Source: Ptychodera flava
Lineage: Eukaryota > Hemichordata > Enteropneusta > Ptychoderidae
DNA: 64,000 bases
Direction: 5' to 3'
NCBI RefSeq assembly: GCF_041260155.1
Contig: NC_091946.1
Location: forward strand, 21,469,853 to 21,533,852
Shown one piece after another: positions 33,772 through 45,125 of this stretch. The translations under genes were made by a program, and so were the position numbers. Below the pieces are notes generated by a model. The model did no database searches. It saw only the letters and a program-made list of their open reading frames with translations, and was not told the origin of the DNA. Position 1 is the stretch's first letter. Each line of letters opens with the position of its first letter.

Positions 33772-35627
33772 GGGACGGACCATTAGATCTTGGGAGGGGG
33801 GTGGTCAAAAACAGAAAAAAAAAATTTTCAGAGCAGAAAGTTAGGAAAAAAAAAATCTTCAAACTAGTTTGCAAAATAAAAAAAAATAAATAAGAAGACA
33901 AAGGCGTAAAAAAAAAAATCTGCAAAAGTCTTTAAAATTTTGAATTTTTTTTACATTTTACCGACAGTAAGCACTTTCTGTATTTTTAAAACATCCTCCC
34001 GGCACATTTTTAATTTTAATTTATACATTTAGAGTGATTGTATCCCTTATACTGGAAGTTGTGATTATCTTATCTTTTCAGGACTTTTGTATTCTGATCA
34101 CTTGAAAATTATGAAATTATAGAGCCTGTTTTCTACTTGTTTCCTGCGTACAAACCAAGCAGGTACACTAGGTAAAACATTGAAACTATGGTATGGTTGT
34201 CAAGACAGAAAGTTGTATTTGCCTTTTAAGATCAAGGTAAACAGATGCAGGCCTCATCAGTTTCATTTTTTTCACAGCATTTTATTACAATGATGAATGC
34301 AAGAATGGGTGAACAAGTAGAAACACGTCAATAATGATAAAACAACATATCAAGTCATTATGTATTATTTTGCTTTTAAAAAGGCATTTTCAATTCTTTT
34401 TTCTCAAAAAACAGCCTCAAATAACAACAGCAACACATGTTTTAACATTCAACAATACACTACGTAGAATGCCATCTATCCAACAAATCCCAACACAAAA
34501 ACACATAAAAGGGTTGAACTTTGAAAGTTTCTCGATAGTAAATACTGAATAAATCTGCATGGTTAATCGTTTTTGTGTAGCAAATTTCAAAGAAATTGGA
34601 CAGCCCTTTCAGAGAATACAGATTTTTTGACCATGAATGGCATAAATTGCCCAAAAGACAAATATTGAAATTTCAACACATCTATACACATCCAATCAAT
34701 TTGGACATGCTGCTACAGAGAAATAGATGTTTTGATCAAAAAGGGCAACAATTGCTCTAAAAACACAAATATGCAAATTTCACTATATTATTTAGCTTAT
34801 TTTAGCTTCTTAGCTTGTCAAATCAATTGTAAATCATGAGATATGCATGATGTTTGGTGGGGTGAATGTAGGCTTTTCACCACGCAGTAGAAAGGGAAGC
34901 CAGGAAACCAAAATAGTCAATTTTCAAAACTATACAAAGCTACTGAGGAGCAAGAAGACCATGTTTCAGAGGAAGATGTGTAATCCGAAAAAATGCTCCC
35001 AAAGTGCCACCAAATAACACCATTTTTATCTCTATTTTTCAAAAGCTCCAACAGCAGGAGGGGGGACACCCCCCTCCTGACCACCCCCCCGCAAAAATAC
35101 TCCCCAAGTGCCACCAAATAACACCATTTTAATCTCTATTTTCAAAAGCCCCAATGGCAGGAGGGGACACCCCCTCCCGACCACCCCCTGCAAAAATACA
35201 CCCCAAGTGCCACCAAATAACACCATTTTAATCTCTATTTTTCAAAAGCTCCAACAGCAGGAGGGGGACACCCCCTCCTGACCTCCCCCCGCAAAAATAC
35301 TCCCCAAGTGCCACCAAATAACACCATTTTAATCTCTATTTTTCAAAAGCTCCAACAGCAGCAGGGGGACACCCCTCTCCTGACCTCTTCCCAGTGACCG
35401 CTTGCGTGGCCGCTTGTGGTGCTTGGCACCACATGTTTGCCCTCTTTATCTTCAGACGGCGACGAACGAAAAAAAAATTATAAATCTGAAAATTTACTCT
35501 GAAAAAAAAAATTTGCACAGCTAATCTCAATTGGAAAAAAAAATTTCAGAAATTTACAATAGTAAAAAAAAATTTTCACAATTTCATTGTGACCACCCCC
35601 CCCTCCCAAGATCTAATGGTCCATCCC
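33772..35627. mobile_element. PIF/Harbinger-like TIR element nested in the Mutator-like element
   Basis: The ends GGGACGGACCATTAGATCTT and complement are followed by GGGAGGGGGGTGGTC, flanked by TAA at 33769-33771 and 35628-35630. The interior has A-rich/T-rich tracts (33810-33960), a block shared with 22960-23250, units resembling the 51-54 kb core (TTTTTTGACCATGAATGGCA, 34627), and the ~101-bp array. No transposase gene. Confidence 0.8.
35000..35400. repeat. ~101-bp tandem repeat with C/G hairpins
   Basis: The landmark GCCACCAAATAACACC lies at 35006, 35110, 35209 and 35310 (spacings 104, 99, 101). Each unit carries GGAGGGGG.ACACCCCCTCC, able to form a G/C hairpin. Confidence 0.92.
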
Positions 35628-36287
35628 TAACACTGAAACTGGATCGCACAGTAACAAATGACGGAAACCGATCGAGCCAGTTGCGACAGCTACTAGACTA
35701 GCTGAAGTCTATTTATCATAGAATACAGGTATTTCTCGATATTTCGCGATACAAATTAATTTCCATGCATTCTGGTGTATCTTATCATAACGCAAGTTGA
35801 TCAACATGTTCTGGCAATGACAGTTAACGCAAACGCAAGGAAAGAAAAAGAGATGGGCCGTACTGAAATAAAGACTCTGACAACAGCTCACACATTAATT
35901 TAATCTTTATTAGGGAAACAAATGTACCGATCGGGACATAGGCCTATGATACCATTTTATTCATCTCGTTTTCTTTTATGACGCTTTCCCACATCATATG
36001 AGATGATATTTTCTTTGCGACAGCAGTCTAAATATAGCATGTCATCGACTTAGGGGCATGCGATAACGTTGAGCCCTGCATTCACTGTCGTTATGACGAT
36101 CACTTTCTCAGAGATATCAGTTTAAAACAAGAAAATTACCTTTTAAGTTTACAACTCGTCAAATTGGGCGGGTCAGCTAAATTTCCATTATCGATACTAA
36201 TGATGTCAACAGAATGTTTAAGTTGGTTGTTGTGATAAAGTTAATACGAAAACGAATACGAATACGAATACGAAAATGATGTTTGTT

Positions 36288-36552
36288 TAAAAAATCTTTC
36301 CTCTAAAGACTACTACTGGCCCACAGGCGCTAATAGCTTGGTAGTCTGCTAAATAGATCGATTTTCGGCTCGATCTATCGATCCCGTGGTCAGTATGCCC
36401 GCCACTGTAACCTAGTGTGTATTTTGGTTACAATGGCGCGCATATCGACTACGGGATCGATAGATCGAACCGAAAATCGATCTATTCAACAGACTACCCA
36501 GCTAAGGAGTGCCTGTGTACTGGCCGTTTTGTTGTTAAAATCTCTCCTCTAA
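36288..36552. mobile_element. Foldback element with flanking direct repeat
   Basis: Inverted arms at about 36317-36415 and 36427-36525 include AGATCGATTTTCGG and its complement, with GATCGATAGATCG inside. It is flanked by TTAAAAAATCTTTCCTCTAA (36288) and TTAAAATCTCTCCTCTAA (36536), a probable long or decayed target duplication. Confidence 0.7.
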
Positions 36553-36559
36553 TAGGGCC

Positions 36560-37110
36560 GTTCACAGTTTACGTCACTGTTCTCTCATTAATATGCAAAA
36601 ATAAATATTTGTCCGCATTTTTAGATTACGCTTTTGAAAATTACGCACGCAAGAACGACGGAAATACATCTCAGTGGGCGACTGCTAGTGTAACAGTGAA
36701 TACTAAAAACATATTCACGAATCAGAGTACAAGCTGCAAAAACAGCCAAGCATGCAACATTGATAAAATAGCGCTGATCGCAAATGACGTCACTGTTCTC
36801 TCTCATTAATATGCATAAATAAACATTTGTCCGCATTTTCGGCATAAACGACGAAAATAAAACCTGCGAGTGTTAGAATGGCTATTTAGCGTCACACTTA
36901 TTCGTATGAATTGATGACTGAGACTACAAGCTGCAACAACAGCCGCGCATACAACGACAAAATTTGTCCGAATTTCAGCATATTTGTCCGAAAGTCGCGC
37001 GCGTGCAGCTATATTTAGTAACAAACCCGAAATCGCGATCAACGCTATTTGTCCGCATTTCAAGCTGCGTGTCCGATGTCGCGCGCGTACAGCTATATTT
37101 AGTAACAAAC
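36560..37110. repeat. Two nested direct duplications
   Basis: CGTCACTGTTCTCTC..ATTAATATGCA ... ATTTGTCCGCATTTT occurs at 36570 and 36788 (~218 bp apart). GTCGCGCGCGTGCAGCTATA occurs at 36994 and again (GTACAG variant) at 37078. Confidence 0.75.
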
Positions 37111-37393
37111 CTGTAACCGTGAACAGCGCTATTATAGCAACGATATCTTTCAATCTAGGGCCTAAAAGATTGGATCTTTTTCAACTTACATTCTCAAATA
37201 TTGAAGTATCGATATATTGTCATATAAAAAGCACTTTAAGTTCTGTAAAGACAGAACTTTTATATAATACAATACGTACGAAGTTTGGACTAAAATAAAA
37301 ATTTTGTCAGTGACGCCAATACGAATACGAATACGAATACGAAAACGAATACGAAAACGAATACGAAAATAACTTCAGCATCGTGGATGGCGT

Positions 37394-37659
37394 AGGGTTT
37401 AAATAAACAGTCCGATCCGCATAAAATTCGATCTCTGCCACTCACCGGTTTCTACAGATCTGCTGACTTGAGTAAGACTCAAAATAGAGAAATATCTGAC
37501 TTAAAAAGCACACGCTGATCAATCGACACTCAAACCTTCCAGTGCCAGTGCAGCATGCAACGTAAAACACTCTCCGGAAAGTTCCCGTCTTGGACTCCCT
37601 AGGTATACAGTGATAACACACAAGAACTCCCAGGCAAAATAGAAAATACACAGGTCCTC
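37394..37659. other. Unclassified spacer
   Basis: No gene or repeat recognised; a 74-codon minus-strand frame shows no family similarity. Confidence 0.35.
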
Positions 37660-37913
37660 CATACATAATCTATGAGAAGCTATGAATAATTTCTTTTAAT
37701 GATACAAAACTAGCTAAATTATAGACTCTGGATTATTGATATTAATGTACTTGATAAGACTAGGGTAGTTACCAGTGCATGTGTGAGCAAGAAATTTGAT
37801 TTTGGAATTTCACCGAATTGTTAATTCACTATCTTGTCAGAGGAAACTATGAATAGTTTTTTTCCAATATAAAACTAGTTAAATCTGTGTATTTATGTAC
37901 GCTTGATTATTGA
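37660..37913 (+). repeat. 180-bp satellite units, left of a Penelope-like insertion
   Basis: About 1.5 units (TGATTATTGATATTAATGTA, GTGCATGTGTGAGCAAGAAA). The unit breaks off at TTGATTATTGA (37913) and its next bases reappear at 41039. Confidence 0.85.
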
Positions 37914-40101
37914 ATTGCCATGACAAATTTCATGAACTGCTTCTTTTATTGCAGAAGCCTTTAGGTCTCCATCACATTCGTACTTCATTATATGCTCTTA
38001 CCATCAAGGACTTGAGAAGGTTGCATGTCTATGCATTGGGATTGTCTTTGACAGATCCGAACAAACAACCGTACAGACTGGTCAGTATTATTGCTGACAT
38101 TGCACTATACAGACTATACAAGCCTGTTCGTGCTGAACCTATGACTGATGATCATCGTCATTTCATACATCTTCCATTTACTAACAAAGGAATTGATGCC
38201 ATTAATATCAGCAATATACTACACAACAAAAAGGTTACATCAACCATACCTGTATACTTTAAGAACCAGTCTGTACCTATTCTGTCATATCAATACACCA
38301 AGACAATCTCCAATAAAATATTCAATTACAATAAGGCATTGCGGCACTTAAAAATTGATGAATTCCTTCAAACACCAGCATCCTGTGACTGCTCTACATC
38401 TCCCTTCAAATATACTCCAGTTGGCCATGTCATCACTGGTGATCTGAACTTGGTTGAACATCACCACCTTCGTAAGATATTATCTTGTGGACCCAAGTTC
38501 AGAGAACCTCGCAGGATCAACTGGAACCATAATTTTAAGATCATTATGGACTCAGTTGAGGAATATGCCAGGAAATGGGCTAAAAGGGAGGATGTAGAGC
38601 TGGACACACTGTCAGAATGGGTCAAATCTGTGAGGAAAATAGTGCGTGGCCGTATTGGTCGACTAAGATCACATGTTTGCAGAAGACCCTATTCTGTATT
38701 TAAAGATCCTGATGCTGTTAAGTGTTTGAATGATATCCATGACAAATATGTTGTCGTCCCTGCTGATAAAGCTGCCAATAACATTGTATTTGTCTGTAAG
38801 AAGTATTATTTTGAATGTCTTATAGACGAACTTGGTGTAACTAAGAGCTCCACCTACTCCACTTACAGACAATCAATGTTCAACAATTCTGAAATTTTGG
38901 CAAACCATAAGTCATTCATGGATAATTTTAATATTACAACAAAGGATGACCATAATAAGTTGCCTAGCTTATACTGGATACCAAAGCTCCACAAAACACC
39001 TTACAAAGCTAGGTTTATCGCAGGATCTTCAAAATGTTCAACAACAGAGTTATCGAAGATACTGACTTCTGTTCTTTGTACTGTTAAACGGGGACTTCAA
39101 TCATACTGTGATGTTGTTTTTTTCTCGGAGTGGTATAAATCAAATGTGGATATTAAAAAATTCGAAAGATCTCTTGGAAAATTTGAAATCAAGATCTGTT
39201 TCAAAAATAACATCTATTAAAACTTTCGATTTTTCCACATTGTATACCACAATACCACATGATAAATTGAAAGAGCGCTTGAAAAACATCATCAACCAAG
39301 CATTTTTCTACAAAAACGGTTCACGCCGTTACAAATATGTGGTATTAGGGTATAATTCTACATATTTTGTTAAAAATACAACTAACGCTAAAGTGTTTTA
39401 TACCGAGAAAGACATTATCAGTATGCTTGATTTCCTCATTGACAACATATTTGTTGAATTTGGAGGACACATTTTCCAACAGTGTATAGGAATTCCCATG
39501 GGCACTAACTGTGCTCCCTTACTTGCCGACTTATTTCTGTTCTCATACGAGGCAGAATTTATCCAGAACCTTATCAAGCAGAAAAAGGTCTCTGTAGCTC
39601 GTACTTTCAACCTTACATTTAGATACATAGACGATGTTATTTCATTGAATAACTCTGAATTCAGTAAATATCTCGCTATGATTTATCCTCCAGAATTGGA
39701 GATTAAAGAGACTACAGAAACGGCCTCTTCTGCTTCATATCTGGACATTTTACTTGAATTTGACTCTAATGGTCACCTTTCTACTAAGCTATATGACAAG
39801 AGAGATGATTTCAACTTTAGTATAATTAATTTTCCACACCTCATCAGTAATATTCCACTCTCACCTGCTTATGGGTATACATTTCCCAGCTTATTCGATA
39901 TGCAAGAGCATGCAGTTCATATGGTGATTTTGTAGAGAGACATGGCCATCTCTCTTTCAAACTGTTAATCAAGGTTACACCAGAGCAAGACTTGTCTCTA
40001 CATTCAAACGCTTTTTTGGCAGGTATCGCAAGCTGGTTGATAAATACGATATCTCTCTTCGACAAATGATCACTGATGGCATCGGTGACATGGGACCTTA
40101 G
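37914..40101 (+). pseudogene. Penelope-like reverse transcriptase with at least three frameshifts
   Basis: Longer than the copy at 13294-15110. It has about 130 extra N-terminal residues (LPFTNKGIDAINISNIL, then YTKTISNKIFNYNKAL), a C.C pair (CDCSTSPF), GHVITGDLNLVEH, ADKAANNIVFV and WIPKLHKTPYKARFI. The first frameshift falls in a T run at about 39115-39122, and the frame resumes with NQMWILKNSKDLL, FDFSTLYTTIPH, GIPMGTNCAPLLADLF and YIDD (39624-39635). A second shift follows SPAYG at about 39870 and a third at about 39960, with the true stop at 40099-40101. The open frame starting at 37910 uses a TTG within satellite DNA, so the native start is missing. No GIY-YIG domain was found. Inactive. 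Confidence 0.85.
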
Positions 40102-41038
40102 TTAGTGACCACTACCTATCTGACTTACAGATTGATATATGGCGGGTGCCACATGTGGGGCAGGATGTGCTTACTATTTTCGAAACACCTGACATCACTC
40201 CTTGGTCTTCTGGCCAGAGGTCCATATATCTTTCTTTCATGAATATGACTTTTTTGTGTACCGTCTATTTACTGTCTGTTCTGTGCTGTTTTGTGTCTAT
40301 GTTTACAACTATTGTCTTACAAATTTTGACCTAGTGTTATTGGATTATGGATTGGTATGATTGCGATATGTAACAGGTCTGATCTGAGAGCGAGTGCAGC
40401 GTAGGGATATTGATGTCATTGATGTTTTCAGGCGATAGCATGCTAATTTCTGTGTTTGGTGCATATGCATATTTTGGACATTGAGGTTGAATTGCTGTCA
40501 ATTGTTGTCTATAATAACATTTATAGATTATTATAGCAATTTAACTCGGGAATGCCAAGTTCACAAACGAAAATTATTTAAAACTAGTAAATTACATGAT
40601 TCCGATCAGTTTATTGTAACAGGGGTGGGAACAGAGGCAGTCTAATGTAAAACACGTACTTGATATTCCCGTCGGTAGCTCTCAAGCACACGATTTTTAA
40701 TTTTCGTGAGAATTGACCGTTCGTTCTCGCGAGAGTTGGCTTGTTTCAAAATGGCGGCGCCTAGTGATGACCGAACCGGGCTTTCAAAAGTGATCGAAAA
40801 TAGTCATTTTGAACCAAATTTCACACTTTCTTTGGTATACAGAGATTCTTTTGTCGGAAATACACATTGTCGAGTAGGATTTATGGTAGATGATATCTTT
40901 AATTTCACGTAATCCGTGTAAAAGTATTCAAAATGGCCGCCTCCATGGATTAGTGCTCTCTTTTCAAACCCGTAGGTATATAGAGATTCTATTCTAATTT
41001 TCGTGTACACGCGTTCGGCCGCTCTCGCTGCGCTCGCT
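37914..41038 (+). mobile_element. Penelope-like retroelement inserted in a satellite unit
   Basis: 3,125 bp separates two halves of one satellite unit (...GATTATTGA at 37913 and TATTAATTTACTTG from 41039). It includes the reverse transcriptase remnant 37914-40101 and a 3' UTR with the block GGTGCCACATGTGGGGCAGG (40145) shared with the other copy. A further ~650 bp (40390-41038) has CpG-rich, YY1-like AAAATGGCGGCG and may be non-element cargo or a tandem 5' piece. Boundaries come from satellite interruption, not from a target duplication. Confidence 0.8.
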
Positions 41039-41532
41039 ATTAATTTACTTGATTAGACTAGGGTGGTAACAAGTGGATGTTTGTGCAAGAAATTTGATTT
41101 TGGGATGTCACCGAAATGTTGATTCACTATCTTGTTGGAAACTATGAATAATTTTTTTCCAATATAAAACTAGGTAAATCTTTGTATTTATGTACTCTTG
41201 ATTATTGATATTAGTGTACTTAATTAGACTAGAGCGATTACAAGTTCATGTGTGTGCAAAAATTTTGATTTTGGCATTTCACCAAAAATGTTGATTCTCT
41301 AGTATGTGAGGAAACTTTTTCAGCCCGCGGCCACAGGGTGCGAAGGGTTAATGAATCAAATCTGATGAATTTTTTTTTTCATGGGGGGGGGGGGGGTTAC
41401 ATTTTACAATTGATGAATTGAGGGGGGGGTCAAATTTTAGAAATTTGATTTGGAGGGGGGGGTCGCTGTTTACGTTTCATTTGTCGCTCAAATTCCACCG
41501 GCCCCCCCTCCTCGTAAGTAACGAATGCTCCC
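41039..41532 (+). mobile_element. Satellite units plus right terminus of a GGGAGC TIR element
   Basis: About 1.5 satellite units (41039-41320), then a long G run (41384-41397), GGGGGGGTCAAATTTTAGA, and the end AAGTAACGAATGCTCCC (41532) followed by TTA. Its left end is not in place; the best-matching left end is the orphan at 27231. Confidence 0.8.
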
Positions 41533-41552
41533 TTACCGCCACGCCAGGTTCA

Positions 41553-41595
41553 ACCATAGACCCTCGAGAAAAAGTTTTTCTCGAGGGTCTATGGT
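41553..41595. repeat. 43-bp near-perfect palindrome
   Basis: ACCATAGACCCTCGAGAAAA extends through a single central base (41574) into its exact complement. It lies 20 bp outside the TIR element end. Confidence 0.93.
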
Positions 41596-42059
41596 TCAAC
41601 GTGTCACTCTGACGCTGAGCCGTCCGTCCGAGCTTGAGCGCTAGCCGCGACGTGACGGCACCTCCATTCTATTCTTTAGAATAGCTACAAAAGCTTTAGC
41701 AACTCGAAATTTCGTTGAACTTGCCTTGTTTCCACGTCTAGTTTTATCGCATTACCTCTTTGTAAAAATGTCACTAGATCACGGCATCGATCGCGAGAGA
41801 TCGGTCTGTGCACGAAAACACCACGGCGAAATGCAGGAAAAGGGTTCCGGTTGTTGACGTAGGACAGGGGTAATTCGGATTTCTTATACGTCCTGTTCTA
41901 TGTCACACCGGTGGCGATTCGGGCCAGTTCATGTGACAATGAAAATGATTGCCATTGAAACACGACAGATAGGCCTAGTTTAATACAATCGCTTTTCTCT
42001 GATCTTCGCTACACTGTTGCTATCCAAATGTGACAATCTGTCGCGAGAAGCAGGTTTTT
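41596..42059. other. Unclassified GC-richer spacer
   Basis: No gene recognised; no HINE 5' terminus identified before the array that follows. Confidence 0.35.
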
Positions 42060-43967
42060 TCATCATTGCACAGTACTCTCAGATTTTAATCACTAATTAC
42101 AAAACTTTATTTAATATGCAAATGAGCTGTTAATTAACTTGACACAGCTCAATGCTTCATGGGACAATTAGATATCCATCAGATCAACATTTGTAGCACA
42201 TTTCATTTAATTTAATGCTGTAATTTTAGAGTAATGTCACTAATTACAAAGTTCATTAAATATGCAAATAATCCCTAAATTAACTTGACACTATTCAATG
42301 ATTCAGCACAATTGAATATTTATCAAATCAATATCTGTAGCACGTTTCACAAAATTTGGTGCCGTAATTTCAGAGTTATATACCTAATTACAAAGTTTAT
42401 TAAATATGCAAATGAACCCTTAATTAACTTTACACTACTAAATGCTTTACAACACAGTTAGATATCTGTCAGATCAGTATATGCAGCAGTTTTCATCACA
42501 TTTGATGCAGTTATTTCGGAGTTATATGACTAATCATAAAACTTCATGAAATATGCAAATGAGCTAATTATTACCTTGACACTGTTCAATGCTTCTCAGT
42601 ACAATTGGATATTTATCAGATCAACATCTGTAGCAAGTTTCATCAAATTTAACGCTGTAATTTTGGAGTAATAACACTAATTACAAAGTTCATTAATATG
42701 CAAATAAACCCTTAATTAACTTCACATAAGTAAATGCTCTACACCACAATTACATATATGTCGGATCAGTATCTGCAGCAGATTTCATCACATTTGGTGC
42801 AGTTATTTTGGAGTTATATCACTAATTACAAACTTCATAAAATATGCAAATGACCTATTTGTTAACTTGACACTGCCATATGCTTCTCAGTACAATTAGA
42901 TATTTATCAAAACAATATCTGTACCCAATTTCAAAGACTTGGGTGCCGTAATTTCAGAGTTATATACCTAATTACAAATTTCATTAAATATGCAAATGAA
43001 CCCTTAATTACTTTCACACTACTTAATGCTTTACACTACAGTTAGATATCAGTCGGATCAGTATCTGCAGCAGATTTCATCACATTTGGTCAAGTTATAT
43101 TGGAGTTATATGACTAATTACAAAACTTCATAAAATATGCAAATGACCTATTTGTTAACTTGACACTGCCAAATGCTTCTCAGTACAATTAGATATTTAT
43201 CAAAACAATATCTGTACCCAATTTCAAAGACTTGGGTGCCGTAATTTTAGAGTTATATACCTAATTACAAAGTTCATTAAATATGCAAATGACCCCTTAA
43301 TTAATTTCACACTACTTAATGCTTTACACTACAGTTAGATATCAGTCGGATCAGTATCTGCAGCAGATTTCATCACATTTGGTGAAGTTATATCGGAGTT
43401 ATATGACTAATTACAAAACTTCATAAAATATGCAAATGACCTATTTATTAACTAGACACTGCCCAATGCTTCTAAGTATAATTAGATATATATATCAGAT
43501 CAATATTTGTTGCAAGTATCATCAAGTTTGGTACAGGAATTTCAGAGTTATCTCATTAATAACAAAAGTTCATTAAATATGCAAATGAGAAGGTAATTGG
43601 CATGAGACTCACAGTACCATCATAATGTACTGAGATTGTCATCTGTGAAAAGTTTCATGAAATTTTGTGCAGTATTTCTTGATATATGTCTACTCTGTCA
43701 TTACCGTCTCCATAGGGAAACCATTGTACGGAAAAAAACGATATTGCATAACTTCATTAATATGCAAGCCACACTAACCAAAATCTAATCAGTTCTTGCA
43801 AGTAGCATATGGTACCTGTGTACCAAATCTGACTTGAATCCGTTCAGGCGTTTTAGAGTTATCGTGTAAACAGACAGACAGACAGACACACACACACACA
43901 CACACACGGACATACAGACAGACATCGCTATGACAATAGCCCACATGTTTACACACGTGAGCTAAAA
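42060..43967 (+). mobile_element. HINE/Helitron-like element with 146-bp core array and octamer motifs
   Basis: The core has 11 units; ATGCAAAT starts at 42116, 42262, 42406, 42553, 42698, 42844, 42990, 43137, 43283, 43430 and 43579 (spacing 144-149). Adjacent units alternate in type, giving a ~292-bp higher-order period in the middle. After the core comes an (ACAG)n(CA)n microsatellite (43869-43907), a hairpin CACATG/CACGTG (43942-43959) and GAGCTAAAAA (CTAA end). The 5' end was not found. Confidence 0.72.
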
Positions 43968-44574
43968 ACGAATTTGAGATTCGAGATTATAAAGACAAAA
44001 CTAAATTTGAAAATCGCGTTGAATTCTGAATGGTGAGAACAAAACATGCAATATCTGAATTAGAACTAACCCAAAAAATTGAAATTACACCTAAAACCGG
44101 ATTTGTCGATTTCAGGAAATATTAGAATTTTACTTGGCCGCCATTAGCCTCGGAGCAATAAACTATTGAAGAGTGTAAAATACAATTTGTTGCAGTTATA
44201 ATTCAAATACCAAAGGAAAGACAGAACATAAAATGGCTTCGACTATTTTTGCAACAGATCATGTCTTACACTCTACAATGTTTGGTGGATTCCTTATCAG
44301 TCAGACAATAAAACAGACTTTTGTACAAGCAAATGCCAGGGCATGTACAACCTGCCAAGTTATGTTGCTGGGTAATTACCTAATTTTGTGTGCTAAATAT
44401 ACTCGCGTCAGCATTAAAGTAATTGTTGACAAACTTGTAAACAAACAAATAGCGTCAATGATGACACTGTGCTCCTCAGTGCATTTAGCGGTAGGGATGC
44501 AAGGAGAGAGGTTTGGGGAATGTTGCTGAGAAGATGCAAAGAAAGGGTTGAAATGTGAAACTGTAATAAAACCT
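43968..44574. other. Unclassified spacer
   Basis: No supported gene; a 98-codon frame at 44233-44529 (Thr/Ala/Cys-rich) has no recognisable family. Confidence 0.35.
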
Positions 44575-45125
44575 AGGTTTTTTAGCTCCCATAGCCATAT
44601 GTATATATGGCAATGGAAGCTATTCTTATAGGCTAGGAAAATGTCTGTATGTATGTATGTCTGTATGTCTGTATGTCTGTGTGTCTGTATGTCTGTATGT
44701 CTGTATGTCTGTCCGTCAACATCAAAAACTCCAAAACCGCTGTACATTTCATCTTGATATTTGGTGTGTACATGGATGATGGGCTGTAGATGAGATTTGT
44801 TCAAATGAAGTTGTCATTGCCAAAAATATGCAAATTAAGTGAAAAAATGTAAAAACAGTCAAAATTGAAAAAACTCAATAACCACTGAGCAGATTACATG
44901 AAAAATTAGCATGTAAGTACTTTGGGCTGACATGAAATGATTGTGCGCATCTTGGGTCAGTATCTTGGACTTGCTATTTTTCATGAATTTTTTTGTAATT
45001 TTCTCCCATTTTTGGTCAAAAAATCTCCTGCTCTGAAACCACCAGTCCGATTGATTTGAAACTTGGTATGGAAGTGCATAGGAGTGACCTTTCCCAAATT
45101 TGGGCAAATCGTGGTGAAATTTGCA
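44575..45125 (-). mobile_element. HINE-like element fragment, reverse orientation
   Basis: Terminus TTTTTTAGCTCCCATAGCC (complement of a CTAAAAAA end) at 44577, then a (TGTATGTC)n microsatellite 44640-44712. The core resembles the 53-54 kb array (CATTTTTGGTCAAAAAATCT, AAATCGTGGTGAAATTTGCA). Confidence 0.65.

Larger units (their letters stand above)
31925..37384. mobile_element. 5.46-kb Mutator-like TIR element with hexanucleotide TIRs
   Basis: TIRs of about 85 bp (31925-32010 and 37300-37384) begin ACGATGCTGAAGTTATTTTC and consist largely of TTCGTA/TTCGTT hexamers; they differ at about two positions. The element is flanked by the perfect 9-bp direct repeat GGATGGCGT (31916-31924; 37385-37393). 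A 9-bp duplication with long TIRs is the Mutator/MULE signature. A partial hexamer tract also lies at 36244-36277. No transposase gene is seen; nested insertions fill much of the interior. Confidence 0.85.

Noticed and set aside
40706..40912. Gene starting AAAATGGCGGCGCCTAG
   Set aside because: YY1-like context is attractive, but the 68-codon frame has no family similarity and lies within the segment inserted in the satellite.
42060..43700. CRISPR array
   Set aside because: Regular repeats, but units are 146 bp with no short repeat/spacer division, in a eukaryotic transposon context.
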